From: Panaeolus papilionaceus
Taxonomy: Eukaryota > Basidiomycota > Agaricomycetes > Agaricales
Direction: 5' to 3'
Assembly: GCA_015501605.1 (NCBI GenBank)
Contig: JADNRZ010000005.1
Location: forward strand, 2,170,001-2,234,000
Length of the DNA stretch: 64,000 nt
Numbering within the stretch: position 1 is the stretch's first letter; each line of letters opens with the position of its first letter. Position numbers and translations under genes: made by a program. This document shows positions 1 to 11,309 of this stretch, in pieces. A model generated the notes under the pieces. That model saw only the letters and a program-made list of their open reading frames with translations, was not told where the DNA came from and searched no databases.

Positions 1-384
1 ATGGGAAATGTGTGGGGGAAAGTTGACGGACCAAGCAGCCGGATCTGGGATTGCAAGACAATAACAGGGCCTGCAGCATCTCTCCATTGCTGTGCCAAAT
101 AGGAAGAAACAGGATGTCGCCAACACTCGCCCATGCTGAATCGGGCGATGGTCCCTCGAACTGTCCGAATTTGGTGCCCACAATGAAAGTGAATCCCAGG
201 TCAGAGTTACGAAATGGGCACTCGTGCCCTCTCAGCGGAACCTTTAATGGTATCTAATCCGAGCAGAACTATAAAACTATCCGTTCGTATTGTTTCGTCT
301 TTTTGTGCCCCGCCTGTGCAATTGTTCTGCCCAGATCCCAGAGACAAAGAAAAACGATTGGCACCTTTGACTTGCATAACCCAT

Positions 385-425
385 TATTCTTTCCTCCCTC
401 TCTTTCTCTCTTTCCTAATCTCAAA
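385..425 (+). promoter_or_regulatory. CT-rich promoter tract of HMG-box gene
   Basis: An almost pure pyrimidine run lies about 75-115 bases before the proposed ATG at 499. CT-rich blocks just upstream of the start are common in promoters of basidiomycete housekeeping and regulatory genes, so I read this as the core promoter or start-site region. No clear TATA box is visible. The assignment rests on composition and position only. Confidence 0.4.
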
Positions 426-498
426 TTATCCGTAACCCTCGTCTCTCTTTACGAACAAGTCATCCTCTCCTTCATTGTCTTATACGACCAGAACAATC

Positions 499-2165
499 AT
501 GCCCGCCCTACGCACTCGCGATACCCAATCCCGAAGTAAGTCCTCATCGATATTCAATCAAAGTAATTTCGAAATTCACCTCGTTTAGCACTCGAAGTGA
601 TGACGGATGCACCACAGCCACCCTCCCTACAAATCGTTTCCCCGACGCCCCGAACATTCACCTTCCCTACGACGCACAATCTCTCTGACAGTCCTTACTC
701 TTCGCCTTCAAATTCGCCTTTTGAACCCGACCTTCGTTCGCTCCCTTCTTCATCACATTGTACATTATCAACACCACCGCCTCCTGTAGCGCGCCCTTTT
801 TCACCCGAATCTCCATCAGTACATTATCCAACTGAGTCACCGATAACCACATCAAATCTTAAGCGCAGAAAATCATCATGCAGTAGTGATCTCGTCGAAC
901 GCCGGCCGAAGAAAGGCGACGAAGATTACATCAAGCGACCAGAGAACGCATTCATCCTCTTCAGACGGAAGTGCTGTGAGGATCGTCAGGCAGTCGAGGA
1001 AGGAACAGCGACAGTAGCTGATGGACCAGCGAAGAAGCAGAGGCAGGCAGATCTTTCAAAAACGATTAGCCAGCAATGGAAGAGTCTGTCAGCGGAGGAG
1101 CGTCAGTTCTGGGAACAGTTGGCGAAGGACAAGAAGAAGGAGCACGAGGCGCTATACCCCAACTACGTGTATCGACCTCAGAGGGCGAAGGAAAAGGACT
1201 CCAAGGCGAAGAACAAGAAGTTGAAGAAGATCGAGCAGGAGGAGACCGACAGTGTTTCGTTCGTCGTCCCCATCAACCGTGGCTTTGGTCGTTCAGCGTC
1301 GATGCCTACTCCCCCTCCATACCAGTCTATCCAGGTGCCCAATGTTTACCAGTTCACTCCATCGTGTCCCACCTCCCCCTCCCTCCTCCCCATGATCAGC
1401 AGACGGTCAGCGCATCCAGGTCATCAGGAAGTCGACATCCTCTCCAACTTCGACTACGTCCCCAGCAACACCTACGTGCCACCGTCGTTCTCAGTACCTG
1501 GGCATTTCGAGGCAACTCTTCAGGTGAGTTATCATCGTGGTGGTGGTTCAATCGAACCATTCTCAGCATTATCTAATGATCGTTACCCCCCTTTAAAGTC
1601 GTCTGAGTTCCTCCGAAGCATGTTCAACGTTCCCCAACAACAGCAGCAACAGCAGCAGCCGCATCAACTCAATCTGCAATCAAACGAGCATTCGCTACTT
1701 CCAGCACACCAGCTCGTCTCACCCGCTTCATCGATCGGCTCTGGTTCATCAGGTCCGTCATCGCCCGCTACTGGCCCATATACCCCCACCAACGCCCTCG
1801 TCTCGCACTTCCTGCCATCGTCAACGAATCTGTCAGGTATCGAGGCTCAGGCTCAGGCCGAGATGGAGCTTCAAATGGAGATGCAGATGCAAGCAGAGTT
1901 TGCCAACTTCCAGTGGGGAGGCGGTAATGATCTCTGGGGTAACGAGCCTTCCGTTCTTATGGGCGATGACTTCGACATTCATGCCATCCCCCCTATTGAG
2001 CTTGGTATCCCCAAGTACACTGAGAACATGGCGCTTGGTGCGCACACTGCCCTAGAGTTCGGACAGGAGTTTACTCAAGCGCTCGAGGCGCGTCAGTATT
2101 CTGATGAGAGTCAGCACGGTGGCCTCATCGCGTTCGACGAGATGATGGCTGGCCATGTGTTCTGA
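499..2165 (+). CDS. HMG-box transcription factor
   Basis: Predicted nuclear DNA-binding regulator. Three exons join in one frame: 499-535, 589-1523, 1599-2165 (1539 nt, 512 aa). The ATG at 499 is preferred because the first intron (GTAAGT...TTTAG) joins MPALRTRDTQSR to the downstream frame. The second intron (1524-1598, GTGAGT...AAAG) is 75 nt and so does not close the frame if left unspliced. The HMG box covers about residues 126-205: it opens with IKRPENAFILFRR and ends near ALYPNYVYRPQ, followed by a lysine-rich stretch that is probably part of a nuclear localisation signal. It carries a short insertion after the first helix. The N-terminus is Ser/Pro rich; the C-terminal half has a polyglutamine run and Met/Gln/Glu-rich segments typical of activation regions. 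The family includes Agaricomycete sexual-development regulators, but I cannot assign an orthologue. A second HMG gene lies at 50.9-52.9 kb. Confidence 0.88.
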
Positions 2166-5100
2166 GCATTGACGGCGTCGTCATGCACCCCCACTTTGGC
2201 TGGGGCTGCTCATCGATACCCTCATTTACTTGCATTTATGATTCTCCTGCGGATGCTGCGCGTCTCGAAGGTTGTAAACATCCCACTTCGACGAACTTTC
2301 ATGCTTCAGGTTACGAACTTTGGACGATAATGTATTCTATATTTTGCGCATTTTTTGCCATCCCCCCTCATCTTCATGCGTCCATCTAGTCCCCGTCGGC
2401 GGCTTATATCCTTCTCCCTCTCTCTTCTACCCATGCTTTGGGTTCGACGTGGCTCGCTGGTGTACGTCTTTTCTCTGTTCACATCACATATACCTCTTGG
2501 TTTATCTTTTCTTTTCATCGTTCTTCTTCTTCATCCCCCCTTTTCCTTGTTGTTGTATCCCGACTCTTTGCTTTGGGTCTTGTAATCATAGTCGCTTTCA
2601 CGCGTAACCCACCGCACCATTTACGAAATTATATACTGCAAAGGAATGTGTCGTCGAGACGTACTGAGTACATTCATCCGCACGGCTTTTCCTCGGATGC
2701 GTCTTGAAGACCATCCGCACTTGCTGCCTCCCTCGATAGGAGTAGCGCCACCTCTATCCACACCACTTCATGCGCGACACGTTGATTACCACGATTTTGT
2801 TCACGAAAAAACCACCTCATTCCTTTTCATACCACCCACCTCCTTCAGATACCCATCGCAATCTTACTTTTATTATATATTTTTTTCGCGGTTTTCACTT
2901 TATATACTCCTCGACAGCCGCGTCGACCTTCCACCTTTGTTCGCTTTGTTTGATATGTGTAACTTTTTGTCTCGACACATTTCTTACTTATTCTTTACAT
3001 CACACCCTCATCCTCATCATATCGCATCACTTGCAGCTCTCCTCCCCTTTTCCGAACCTCACATACCACTGTCCACCCTCCATCATTCACTCGTCTTCGT
3101 TTTTTCTATTGCATCTCACACTCCAGGTTTCATATTAGTCACGTAGTATAGCAGGGCCTTCATGTACATACGATAGCTCGTTATTCTAAGAAACTGGAAA
3201 AAGCGAAAAGATAAAATGGTCCCATAACTTTCTAGATTATTTTCATTTCCGCTCAGAGTGAGAAAACGCCCGGCGTTTGAAGAGAAAAAACGATTAAATA
3301 CGACATGATGAAGAACAATAAGAAATCGCGAATGGAGAAAAGAAACGTCGCAGGACGATTAGAAACCCATGATACACGCACCGAAAATGTCCAAAAAATC
3401 CGAAAAGGGTATGAGAAATTCGACTGAGAACGTTTAGGTACTTTTTGGATTAAATCGAATGCGCGAACTTCTTTCCTGTTGGCTCGGACTCCCAGCACAC
3501 ACTCCGAAGAGGGGGTAACACTAGAACAAAAAGAAAACGGGATGTTGGGCACCAAAAAAGCGTCCGGGGACGGTAGGTTCGGACGGATCGGAGGAAAAGC
3601 GGCTATGGATGTGGGTAGGAATTATCGTGCGTATTCGTCCGAGTCATCTTTTCCTTCTGAGCCAGAGCCTGAGCCAGCGTTAGTCGTCGAAAGATAAATG
3701 AAAATTCCAGGTTTCAACGCCTCCTCGCTAGCCTTTTCTGAGCAAAAAGTTGGAGGTAAGCTGGTGAAGGGGTCCAGTGTCGCGCACCCTGCGCCGGTCG
3801 CGTATGTCTGTCATATCAAGGAGGGTCGACGGATTCCAGAGAACGAGCAGAAAATACCCAGATAGAGGTGTGATCCCACGAAGAGGTACTGAGAAAAAAC
3901 ACCCCAATCAATCCGTCAGAAGTAAGATTAAATTCGTGATGATTTCATTGGCTCGGCGGGGGGAAGGTTCTCACGATGAGGGAATTTGTGCCAGAGACGC
4001 AGCGATAACGCATTGTTGAGAAGCCCTCCAGACGCATTGTCGTCGAAACCTTCCCAAGTTTACCAACTTTGAAAACTACCATGAATGGTAATTTCAAAAG
4101 AGGGCGCAGGGCATGGTGAAATTTCGCGTTCATTAATACTTCCCTACGATGGTAGAAGCAAGTCATCAGTTGGTGTTTAAGTAAACATATGCGAAATTAA
4201 ATCTAGACGCACCCATTTTATTTTGCCGCGGATTTTAATTGCCAAGTATGGTGATACTTATCAACGTGCTCTGTCCATCATGACTGAATTCATGCAGGTT
4301 GAGACGAGAGGGAGCAATGTAAGGATCTGTGGCGTGGCGAGAGCGCCATAAGTGGAAGGTGAGAGCGCATCGTGCGGCACGGTGGCGCTGAGAACCTCTT
4401 TTCAAATCCAAGGCTGATGGATTTTATAACACGCGTTCAGGAAGGGCGTGGGTGGAAGAAGAGCAGGACGGGGGGCGGTGCGCCCACCTGGTCAGGTGGC
4501 GATTTTTTACATTGACGCGACTTCGCACACCCCTTGGTCAATCAGAAAGTGGATTACTCACTTATCAAAATCTAGACCCCAATTCATGAAAAACGACATT
4601 GATCGAATACCAAAGCTGCCAATCAGATTCCGTGATTGCGTAAAAGCCGTGCCAGTATGATAGATAATTGCAAGGTTCTCCGAGACGTGTGGAATATGAG
4701 GGGCTCAGGTGATAGACGATTTGGCATGTCGAGACCGAAGGTTTGTCCCAAGGACTGAACAAGGTTAGCTTGCAAGGAAACGTGGATAGTACAGCAGCAT
4801 GAGGTCTGCGGTGCGGCATCTGTGACATGAATGGGGAATACTGTTGACTTCCTTTGACGGTTCATCGCACAAGCACGAGGGCTTTATCGAAGGACTTAAT
4901 TGAGAGTGTTGAGAGTGAATTAGGAAAAGCGACACCGATTGGAGCTAGTTGAAGAATCTTTGAATGAACGAGGCAACAGGATTTTCAGTAAGGATTGGGT
5001 CATATCGAGTCGCCGACGGTGCGGTAACAAGACTTACCTTTATTGAATTACGAGACGTTCATCCTCGCCAGGGCGCAGACCGTTGTAAAGTCAAATCCTC

Positions 5101-6289
5101 AACGGGTACAATAGACAATTTCAGGGGAAATCATATCAGAGCATACCGCACGGGTCCGTACATCCTTGGCTTTCGTCCGAAGAGAGTGAATTCCTCAGGA
5201 AGCAAATTCCAAGGCGCGAGTTTACTGAAAGCTCAAGAGTCAACATGGGCGAAAAGGATGGAAGGAAAGTTGAGAAAAAGGAACACGACACTGGGGCTTC
5301 TGACTACCTATATACACCCTTCGCTATCAACATGAGGTAGCTGCACCCACATACACGTTCACGTTGCGGTGTTAATGTGAACATTGACTTCAAAGGAAGT
5401 GGCATCGCTGTAAATATCAGCATCGCCAGAACTGTTTCAAAGGAAAACATAAAAATTACTGACCAGTTTCTAAAACTCCAGAAAAGGGTACCGGTGTTTG
5501 AAAAGGTTGATAGAAAAGAATTAGAACAGACTAGTCTCTAAAATGATCGTTATACGGCCAGTCAACCAAGAGCGCCATGAGGTCTACACGCGGTGTCCTG
5601 GTTGAACCTTCTGACAGGAGACCGCGAGGGACGGACGGTAAATTACAGATAACTCAATTCAAGACGATCTTCATCTGCTTAAAGTATAAATCGCCTCGGG
5701 ACTGGCACATAAAGACAGTGAAAAGTATTGCCTAAGGTTCGGTCAGCGTTAACGTTGCGTTGTTTTTGCGAGACATTTCTGAGCCTTTAATGGTCGCCAT
5801 ATTGAGAGAGATAGACGCTCGTAGTTCCACATTGTCATCTGTAGCAAGTTGGCTAGACCACAATCGAAGAGCAAAGACTCAGAACATTGAACATTGTCGT
5901 CGACGACAAGACAGTCATGCAGCAGGAACCTGGAAGTCACAACCTTGGTGACGGTGAATCGTGACCTCACGACCCGTGGCGTTACTCTGCGTGTCTGTGA
6001 TGCTCCCTGCTCCTGTTCCTTCCTTAAATCTTTCCTCTGCTCATGGTCTTCAACAAAAATATTTCTTGATTTTTTAAAAATCTTTGGTCGACAAATTGAG
6101 CTATCCAAGCAAGATTATGGTCAAGAAGGGAACCCCTGGTTTTGACGGTGGACAAGCGCAATGCCATTAAAACAACTTGGCAAGGCTCAGAAAAGGTATT
6201 CAAATTCATGCGATGTCAACATATCATATCATATAAACTCACAAACGTACAAAAGATATAATACAGGTTATACGGTATCAAGAAGATAC
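2166..6289. other. Intergenic region, no gene recognised
   Basis: About 4.1 kb without a convincing gene. The first kilobase is pyrimidine-rich and probably holds the 3' UTR of the HMG gene. The longest open stretches (for example 3479-3697 and 4964-5335 on plus, 5749-6108 on minus) have no recognisable domain, no consistent splice partners and ordinary non-coding composition. I see no tRNA and no transposon ends with target duplications. Confidence 0.5.
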
Positions 6290-7879
6290 TTAAGCGGGAT
6301 GTAGAATCGGACCAAGCTCAGGAGAAAGTGAAAGCGGCACCCAGAGTTTGGTATCATCACTGGGATACCTTCCGCGAGAAATGGCGTCGGCTGGATTTTC
6401 TTCGGTCCAAATCCACAGAGGCACAAGCTTGATCTCGTTCTCCTGGCAAAGCCTCAACACACGCTGCAGGATCTCGTCTAGGCCAAATTTTGCCATCCAT
6501 GTGCGATCTTTTATCGCCTTGATCACACCCATGTTATCGGATCGCAGAAGGAGGCTGCATGCCTGATTACCTTGTGCTATGAAAGCTCGAAGGCCAGCCT
6601 CTACTGCGATCATCTCTGCCCAACTCATGATTATGTTCCCATCAGGACCGAGAGGGATGACTGCGCCTGAAGTAAACCTCCAACCAATCCAGCCAACCTC
6701 GTGCTCGCCAAACTTGTGGATGAAGCCAACACCAAAACTCGACGCATCAACGATAACCTCGTGGTCACAGGCTTTGATCTCTGCCTCGAGTACTTCGTCC
6801 ACCGCCCCTGGGCGTTTGGAATGACCAGGTTTCTTCCACTTTCGCAGCAGATATCTCTGGGCCTCTGTGCGTCTTGCTTTCGGTGTTCGCTCTGCCGCCA
6901 GGAGCGCATCTTTCATGGACTTGACAACATCACGCTGGTTTGGCTCCTGCGCAAGTCGCATCAACCTTTCCATCTCCGTCATGTCGACAACCCCAGGTGA
7001 CTGATGTGGTCGACGTGGGGTCCTGGGCGTCACCACAACCGTAGACGAGCCTTGCGAAAATTCTGATGTTGGCTCCACGACGGTGACAATATCTGCTCGC
7101 TCTTCGCTTGTTGGCTGCACCCTGGTTGATATATCAGTGAAGACGTTCCTGATGTATCATATGAAATTACCTGGCTTCCCATATCTCCCTTTGTAACAAG
7201 AAATCCTCCTCCATTAATGCAAGCATCTGAGCCACCTCATAATCGTCTAACTCATCATCAGTATCTGGCACCCAGAATTCCGAGTCGCTGTCCTCCGAAT
7301 CACTATTCTCTCGCGACCTCTGAGCTGGAGGAGTCTCGCTCCTTAAAGGACTGACAAAAAGTAGGACGTCAATCAGCTTCGTCCTGGGGTTTGTCGGACA
7401 GAGTCGCCGCGAAAAACATACCCAGTCCCCATCATCGTCTCCTGCATGTCATCAAACGCCACCTGGACCGCGACAAGCCTATCCTTGGTTTCTCTTAGCT
7501 CTCTTTCCTTGCCCATCACTTCATCTCTGTACCGCATATTCGTCTCCCTAGCGTCGTCTCTCTCTTGTCGCATCCTTGTAAGATCATTCTGGTACTGCTC
7601 CAACTGTTGCCTAGCTTCTTCTTTCTGCGCATTCCTTCCAATCTCTATCCCATGTAACACGGCTCTCTGTATGGCGCATTGCAGGTCTTCGGAGATAAGT
7701 GCACCAATGACCTCTTCGTAGCCATCGTAGGGTATGGATGTGAAATTGGTAATTTCGCGCACAATGGATCTGTTGGTGTCAAACATCGTGACATTGCAGT
7801 GGCTGCAAGTGCTGATATCATCTGGGTGTGTATGCGGGGCTGGGCACGTGGATGAGCCTTGGGGTGCTATAGCTGTCAT
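6290..7879 (-). CDS. CxxC / coiled-coil / RNase H-like protein, copy 1
   Basis: First of four paralogues in this window. Exons 7879-7422, 7350-7171 and 7121-6290 join in frame (1470 nt, 489 aa); both introns are phase 2. Layout: short N-terminus with a His and a CSHC pair (a possible small zinc site), a helical segment VLHGIEIGR, a coiled coil of about 80 residues rich in Arg/Glu/Gln, an acidic linker (DSEDSDSEFWVPDTDDE), then a C-terminal RNase H fold. The fold shows VDAS (first Asp), SWAEMIAVEAG (Glu), LRSDN (second Asp) and ENPADAISRG (final Asp). These match the acidic metal-binding residues of retroelement RNase H and the ENPAD-x-SRG signature of DIRS-like and related elements. No reverse transcriptase or integrase is present nearby. 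Predicted two-metal nuclease fold; substrate unknown. Probably a domesticated retroelement domain (inference). Confidence 0.8.
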
Positions 7880-8053
7880 TCTAGACGAACTGTGTATGAT
7901 GTGGTCGGGGAATTGGGACTGTGGGGTTTAGTATGTGGTGAATGGTCGTATTAAAGTACCCTTAGTTCCTCTGTTCGATGAAAATGCACAAGCAACGAGG
8001 ATAAAGATCCAAAAATCCCCAACGTTCAAGATTCAAGGGGATCGGTTTCAGAA

Positions 8054-8118
8054 GGCTTCTCCGTCCACAACGTGGTCGCAGCAATGTGGGTCGGTGCAAG
8101 CAGGCTGTGGTCCGTGAA
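8054..8118 (-). promoter_or_regulatory. Conserved 5' element of RNase H family, copy 1
   Basis: About 180-240 bases upstream of the copy 1 start codon lies a block shared with the other three family members. Read on plus it contains GGCTTCT, then CCACAACGTGG, then a GC-rich part ending in GCAAGCAGG. A CATATA-like box lies about 40 bases further upstream. The frame is not kept between copies, so I read it as 5' UTR or promoter sequence rather than an exon. Confidence 0.5.
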
Positions 8119-8315
8119 GTTCAAGTTAGGGTTGCCGTGGTCGTTCAACTTGATGGTATATGGGCGTCGATATCTCCCCACGATTTTGATGGCCACTTGC
8201 TCTTGGTGAGGACGTCTCAATTCAATTATATCCTGGCGCGTTTCTGGTGTGTATAATTCTCTTCTTTACCCATTAAATTACTAAAATTTGGATTTAGAGG
8301 ACATAAATTCATGGA

Positions 8316-9786
8316 CTACGTATACGTGGGCAACAGTAAATCCGCAATCTTGTGGGGAAGTAGGGAGGGGTTGCCTGGTATCATGTTGAGAACATCTACA
8401 CCAGGAATTACACCTCGAGATATAGGATCTGCTGGGTTCTCTCCGCTCGGGATCCATTCAGCCCGAATACTAATCCCATATTCCTGACAAAGGCCCAAAA
8501 TGCGGCGAAGAATCGCATTCAGACCAAACCTATCCTGCCAGTACCGGTTAGACAGCGCCTTGACTACCCCACTGTTGTCAGACAACACAACAACGTTGGT
8601 GCAGCCGTAATTCTCTGCGATGAGCATGCGAAAGCCAACCTCCACCGCTACAAGCTCAGCCCAACTAGTGATGATCTTGTTATCAGGCCCAACTGGTATG
8701 CTGTGGCTGTCAGTGAACTCCCAGCCCTGCCAACCAATATCATGCAAGACGATTCCGATGCCATGGTTTGACGCGTCAACAACAAGGTGCAAGGTGTCGT
8801 AGTCGGCGGAGCGCGTGTTGATGGCCCACTGGATGTTGTTCCTTTGATCTTTGAAGTATTGAGGGACCCTCCAGTTTTGTAACAGGTAGTGCTCGACATC
8901 GGTGCGTTGTGAATTCGGGATCCTGTGGGCTTTGGAACAGAGCTTTGAGATGGCTCTCACAAATCTATCGTTTCCTGGATATTGGGCGAGGTGTAGCCAG
9001 AGCTTTATCATGCCTGGGTGAATCATGGTATGGTCCAGTTCCCGGGAGGAGCTCCCCCATTGCAGGGCAGATAGCTCTATGTTGTAAATGGATGATCCAT
9101 TAAAAGGTATGACCCTACGAAAAATTGGAATTGTTTCGGTGGACGTCTCTCAAACCAGTTGTTTTTAGGCATCACCTTGTTTCGTCAAAAGAATCGTCGT
9201 ACTCTTCAAAAAATTCGTCTTCGGGTTCCTCTTCAGAGAATGATGACGGGCTTTCCCCCCAATAGTTCCTCTCATAGTCGAAAAAACTAAGGGAATGAAT
9301 ATATGAGTGTCAGGCATATCTTAGCAACGGGCATACTTACTGCCTTTTTCTAGGCTCTATACTCCCGAAAGGCTTGTCTACGCATGTCACCTCTTTCCTG
9401 ACACGGTCCAATTCCTCCCTAAGGTCCTGTATAACCTCCTGAGAGTGTTGCTCGGCGCGAGCGAGTCTGTCATTTTCATCGTGTGCGTGTTGCAGTTGCT
9501 GCCTATATAGGTTCAGCGTTTCATTGACAGTGTCTGCTCTCTTCTGAGCCTTCAACCCAATTTCGATACCGTGCCTAATCGATTGTTCCATAGCCTTCTC
9601 AACTGCCATATCAATGGCGTCGGTCAACAAACGATTGCGGATTGGTGAACTCTTGTAAGAACACTCGTCCTGTAGTATCTGTATCTCTCCCATGATGTCG
9701 CTGGCTGCCCTGGTGAGGAGCTTTCTGCACGGAGCACATTGGGAATAGATGTCTTCGGGGTGTAACCCATGCCATGAGATTGCCAT
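8316..9786 (-). CDS. CxxC / coiled-coil / RNase H-like protein, copy 2
   Basis: Second paralogue, same strand and design as copy 1. Exons 9786-9341, 9286-9176 and 9114-8316 join in frame (1356 nt, 451 aa) with both introns in phase 2. I chose the ATG at 9786 because the following HPEDIYSQCAPC aligns with the His/CxxC start of the paralogues; an upstream in-frame ATG at 9870 would add 28 residues. The middle exon is acidic (EEEPEDEFFEEYDD). The RNase H part keeps VDASNHGIG, SWAELVAVEVG, VLSDN and ENPADPISRG, so all four acidic positions are present. It is clearly diverged from copy 1 at the protein level, which argues for retention rather than a fresh duplication. Confidence 0.78.
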
Positions 9787-9940
9787 GTTGGAGCTTTGGT
9801 TGAAAAAATCAACAGAGTAAGGTGGTGCCTTGGGGTATCTGGTAGGGTTGTGATTAACGAAATTGGCCAAGGCTGCAAAGCTTTGAAAAGATGATATGTA
9901 TTTGCGAGTTCAAGTAGAAGCTGAATAAAGCTCAAGATTT

Positions 9941-9987
9941 CGCTTCCACAACTTGGCTGCAGCTATGTCCGCACACCAACAACCAGG
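9941..9987 (-). promoter_or_regulatory. Conserved 5' element of RNase H family, copy 2
   Basis: The most diverged version of the shared upstream block: plus-strand CGCTTCCACAACTTGGCTGC replaces the usual ACAACGTG core. It lies about 155-200 bases before the copy 2 start. A TTTAAA-type box is found roughly 55-80 bases further upstream, similar in placement to the TATA-like boxes of the other copies. Confidence 0.4.
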
Positions 9988-11309
9988 TTGGGAATAGTGA
10001 AGGTTATGATCAGAGTGTGGGACGCGTTTAAATTGGCTGAGGCCCAGGGTTTAAAATAGGTAATAATGCTGTGCCGACCACCTTGATTTGATGGCGGTCG
10101 GTTGGACTCGAGCCAACACACCCGGGGTAGCACAACATGGATCCTGTTTTTCCTCTCGAAATATTTGAACACATTATATCTCACATAGCCTCGAGCTCAG
10201 ACAATCACTCTAGGAGCAACTCCCGAGACCTTTATTCATGCAGCCTTGTTTGTATGGCTTTCGTTCCTTTATGTCGGACGCACCTCTTCAGAGACCTCAC
10301 TGTCGCTCTGGACACACCCAAAGACATACAGAAACTTGGGAAATTGGCACAGCTTATTACCAAGAACCCTTCTTTGAAGACCTACCTACAGGGTATCACC
10401 TGCGATCCGCGAAGATCAGGGCGCGGGGTCGAGGGAGATGATAAGGAATCGGACGAGTATCATCTAGAAACACTCTTGTATCTTCCAAACATACATTCCC
10501 TCGCTATACATAACGACATGCAGCCTGTCGACTACAACCATTGTAGTCCCGATATCTTTGGATATCGTTCTCTCATCGAACGATACCTTCACTCAGGAAC
10601 ACTGACGCATATATCGCTCAGGGGGATTACCAATATCCCTCTTCTGCCTCTGCTCTCTTGCCCAGAATTGAGAGAGGTTTTGCTCGAAGCAGTAACTCTC
10701 GTACTCTGGAAGCAAGAAGAGCTACTTCCTGCTCACGAACGATGGGCTCTCAGACAACTCTGGGTCGAGGACGTAATCAATTTTCCCCATTCAATTATTA
10801 AAATTCTCTGGCAACTCGAAAGCCTTTGTGTATCCGGTCCCGAAGCGCTGAGCGGTGTTCCATCGGGTCTTCTTCGCCTACCAACCACACCAGTGCAGTT
10901 CCAAAACCTCGAAACGTTGATAGCCTGTTCTGGGGTAGATTGGAAAACACTGTTATCTGTTGAGAAACATCATGCTGATGTCAAAGCATTCCTGTCAGTA
11001 AAAACGCTTGTGGTCGAGCTAGAGCGAGAAGTTGACCTCCATGGGGGAAATGCTATTTTCGATCATCTCCAGGTGTTGCAAACCCTTCAAGTTACCGGTA
11101 TGGCGCCTCACTGGTTTGTTCCAGCGATGAGTAGCTAATTGTTAATTTTTTAATATTCTAGTAACGCCGTCGATGGACACACGACTTCACGCTCTAAGGT
11201 TGGACAAGTGCCTTGCTGATATGCATCACACATTGAAGGATTTCACCTTCGAAATCGAGAAAGGCGACTTCTCGCAGACAATCATTGCAACGATCTGTCA
11301 ATTTTTGAC

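Noticed and set aside
3479..3697. Plus-strand 72-codon frame with PEPEPEPA-like end.
   Set aside because: No domain, no splice partner, no supporting context; the acidic repeat is a trivial sequence.
4964..5335. Plus-strand 123-codon frame in the large intergenic region.
   Set aside because: Residue mix and lack of any motif look non-coding; no neighbouring exon extends it.
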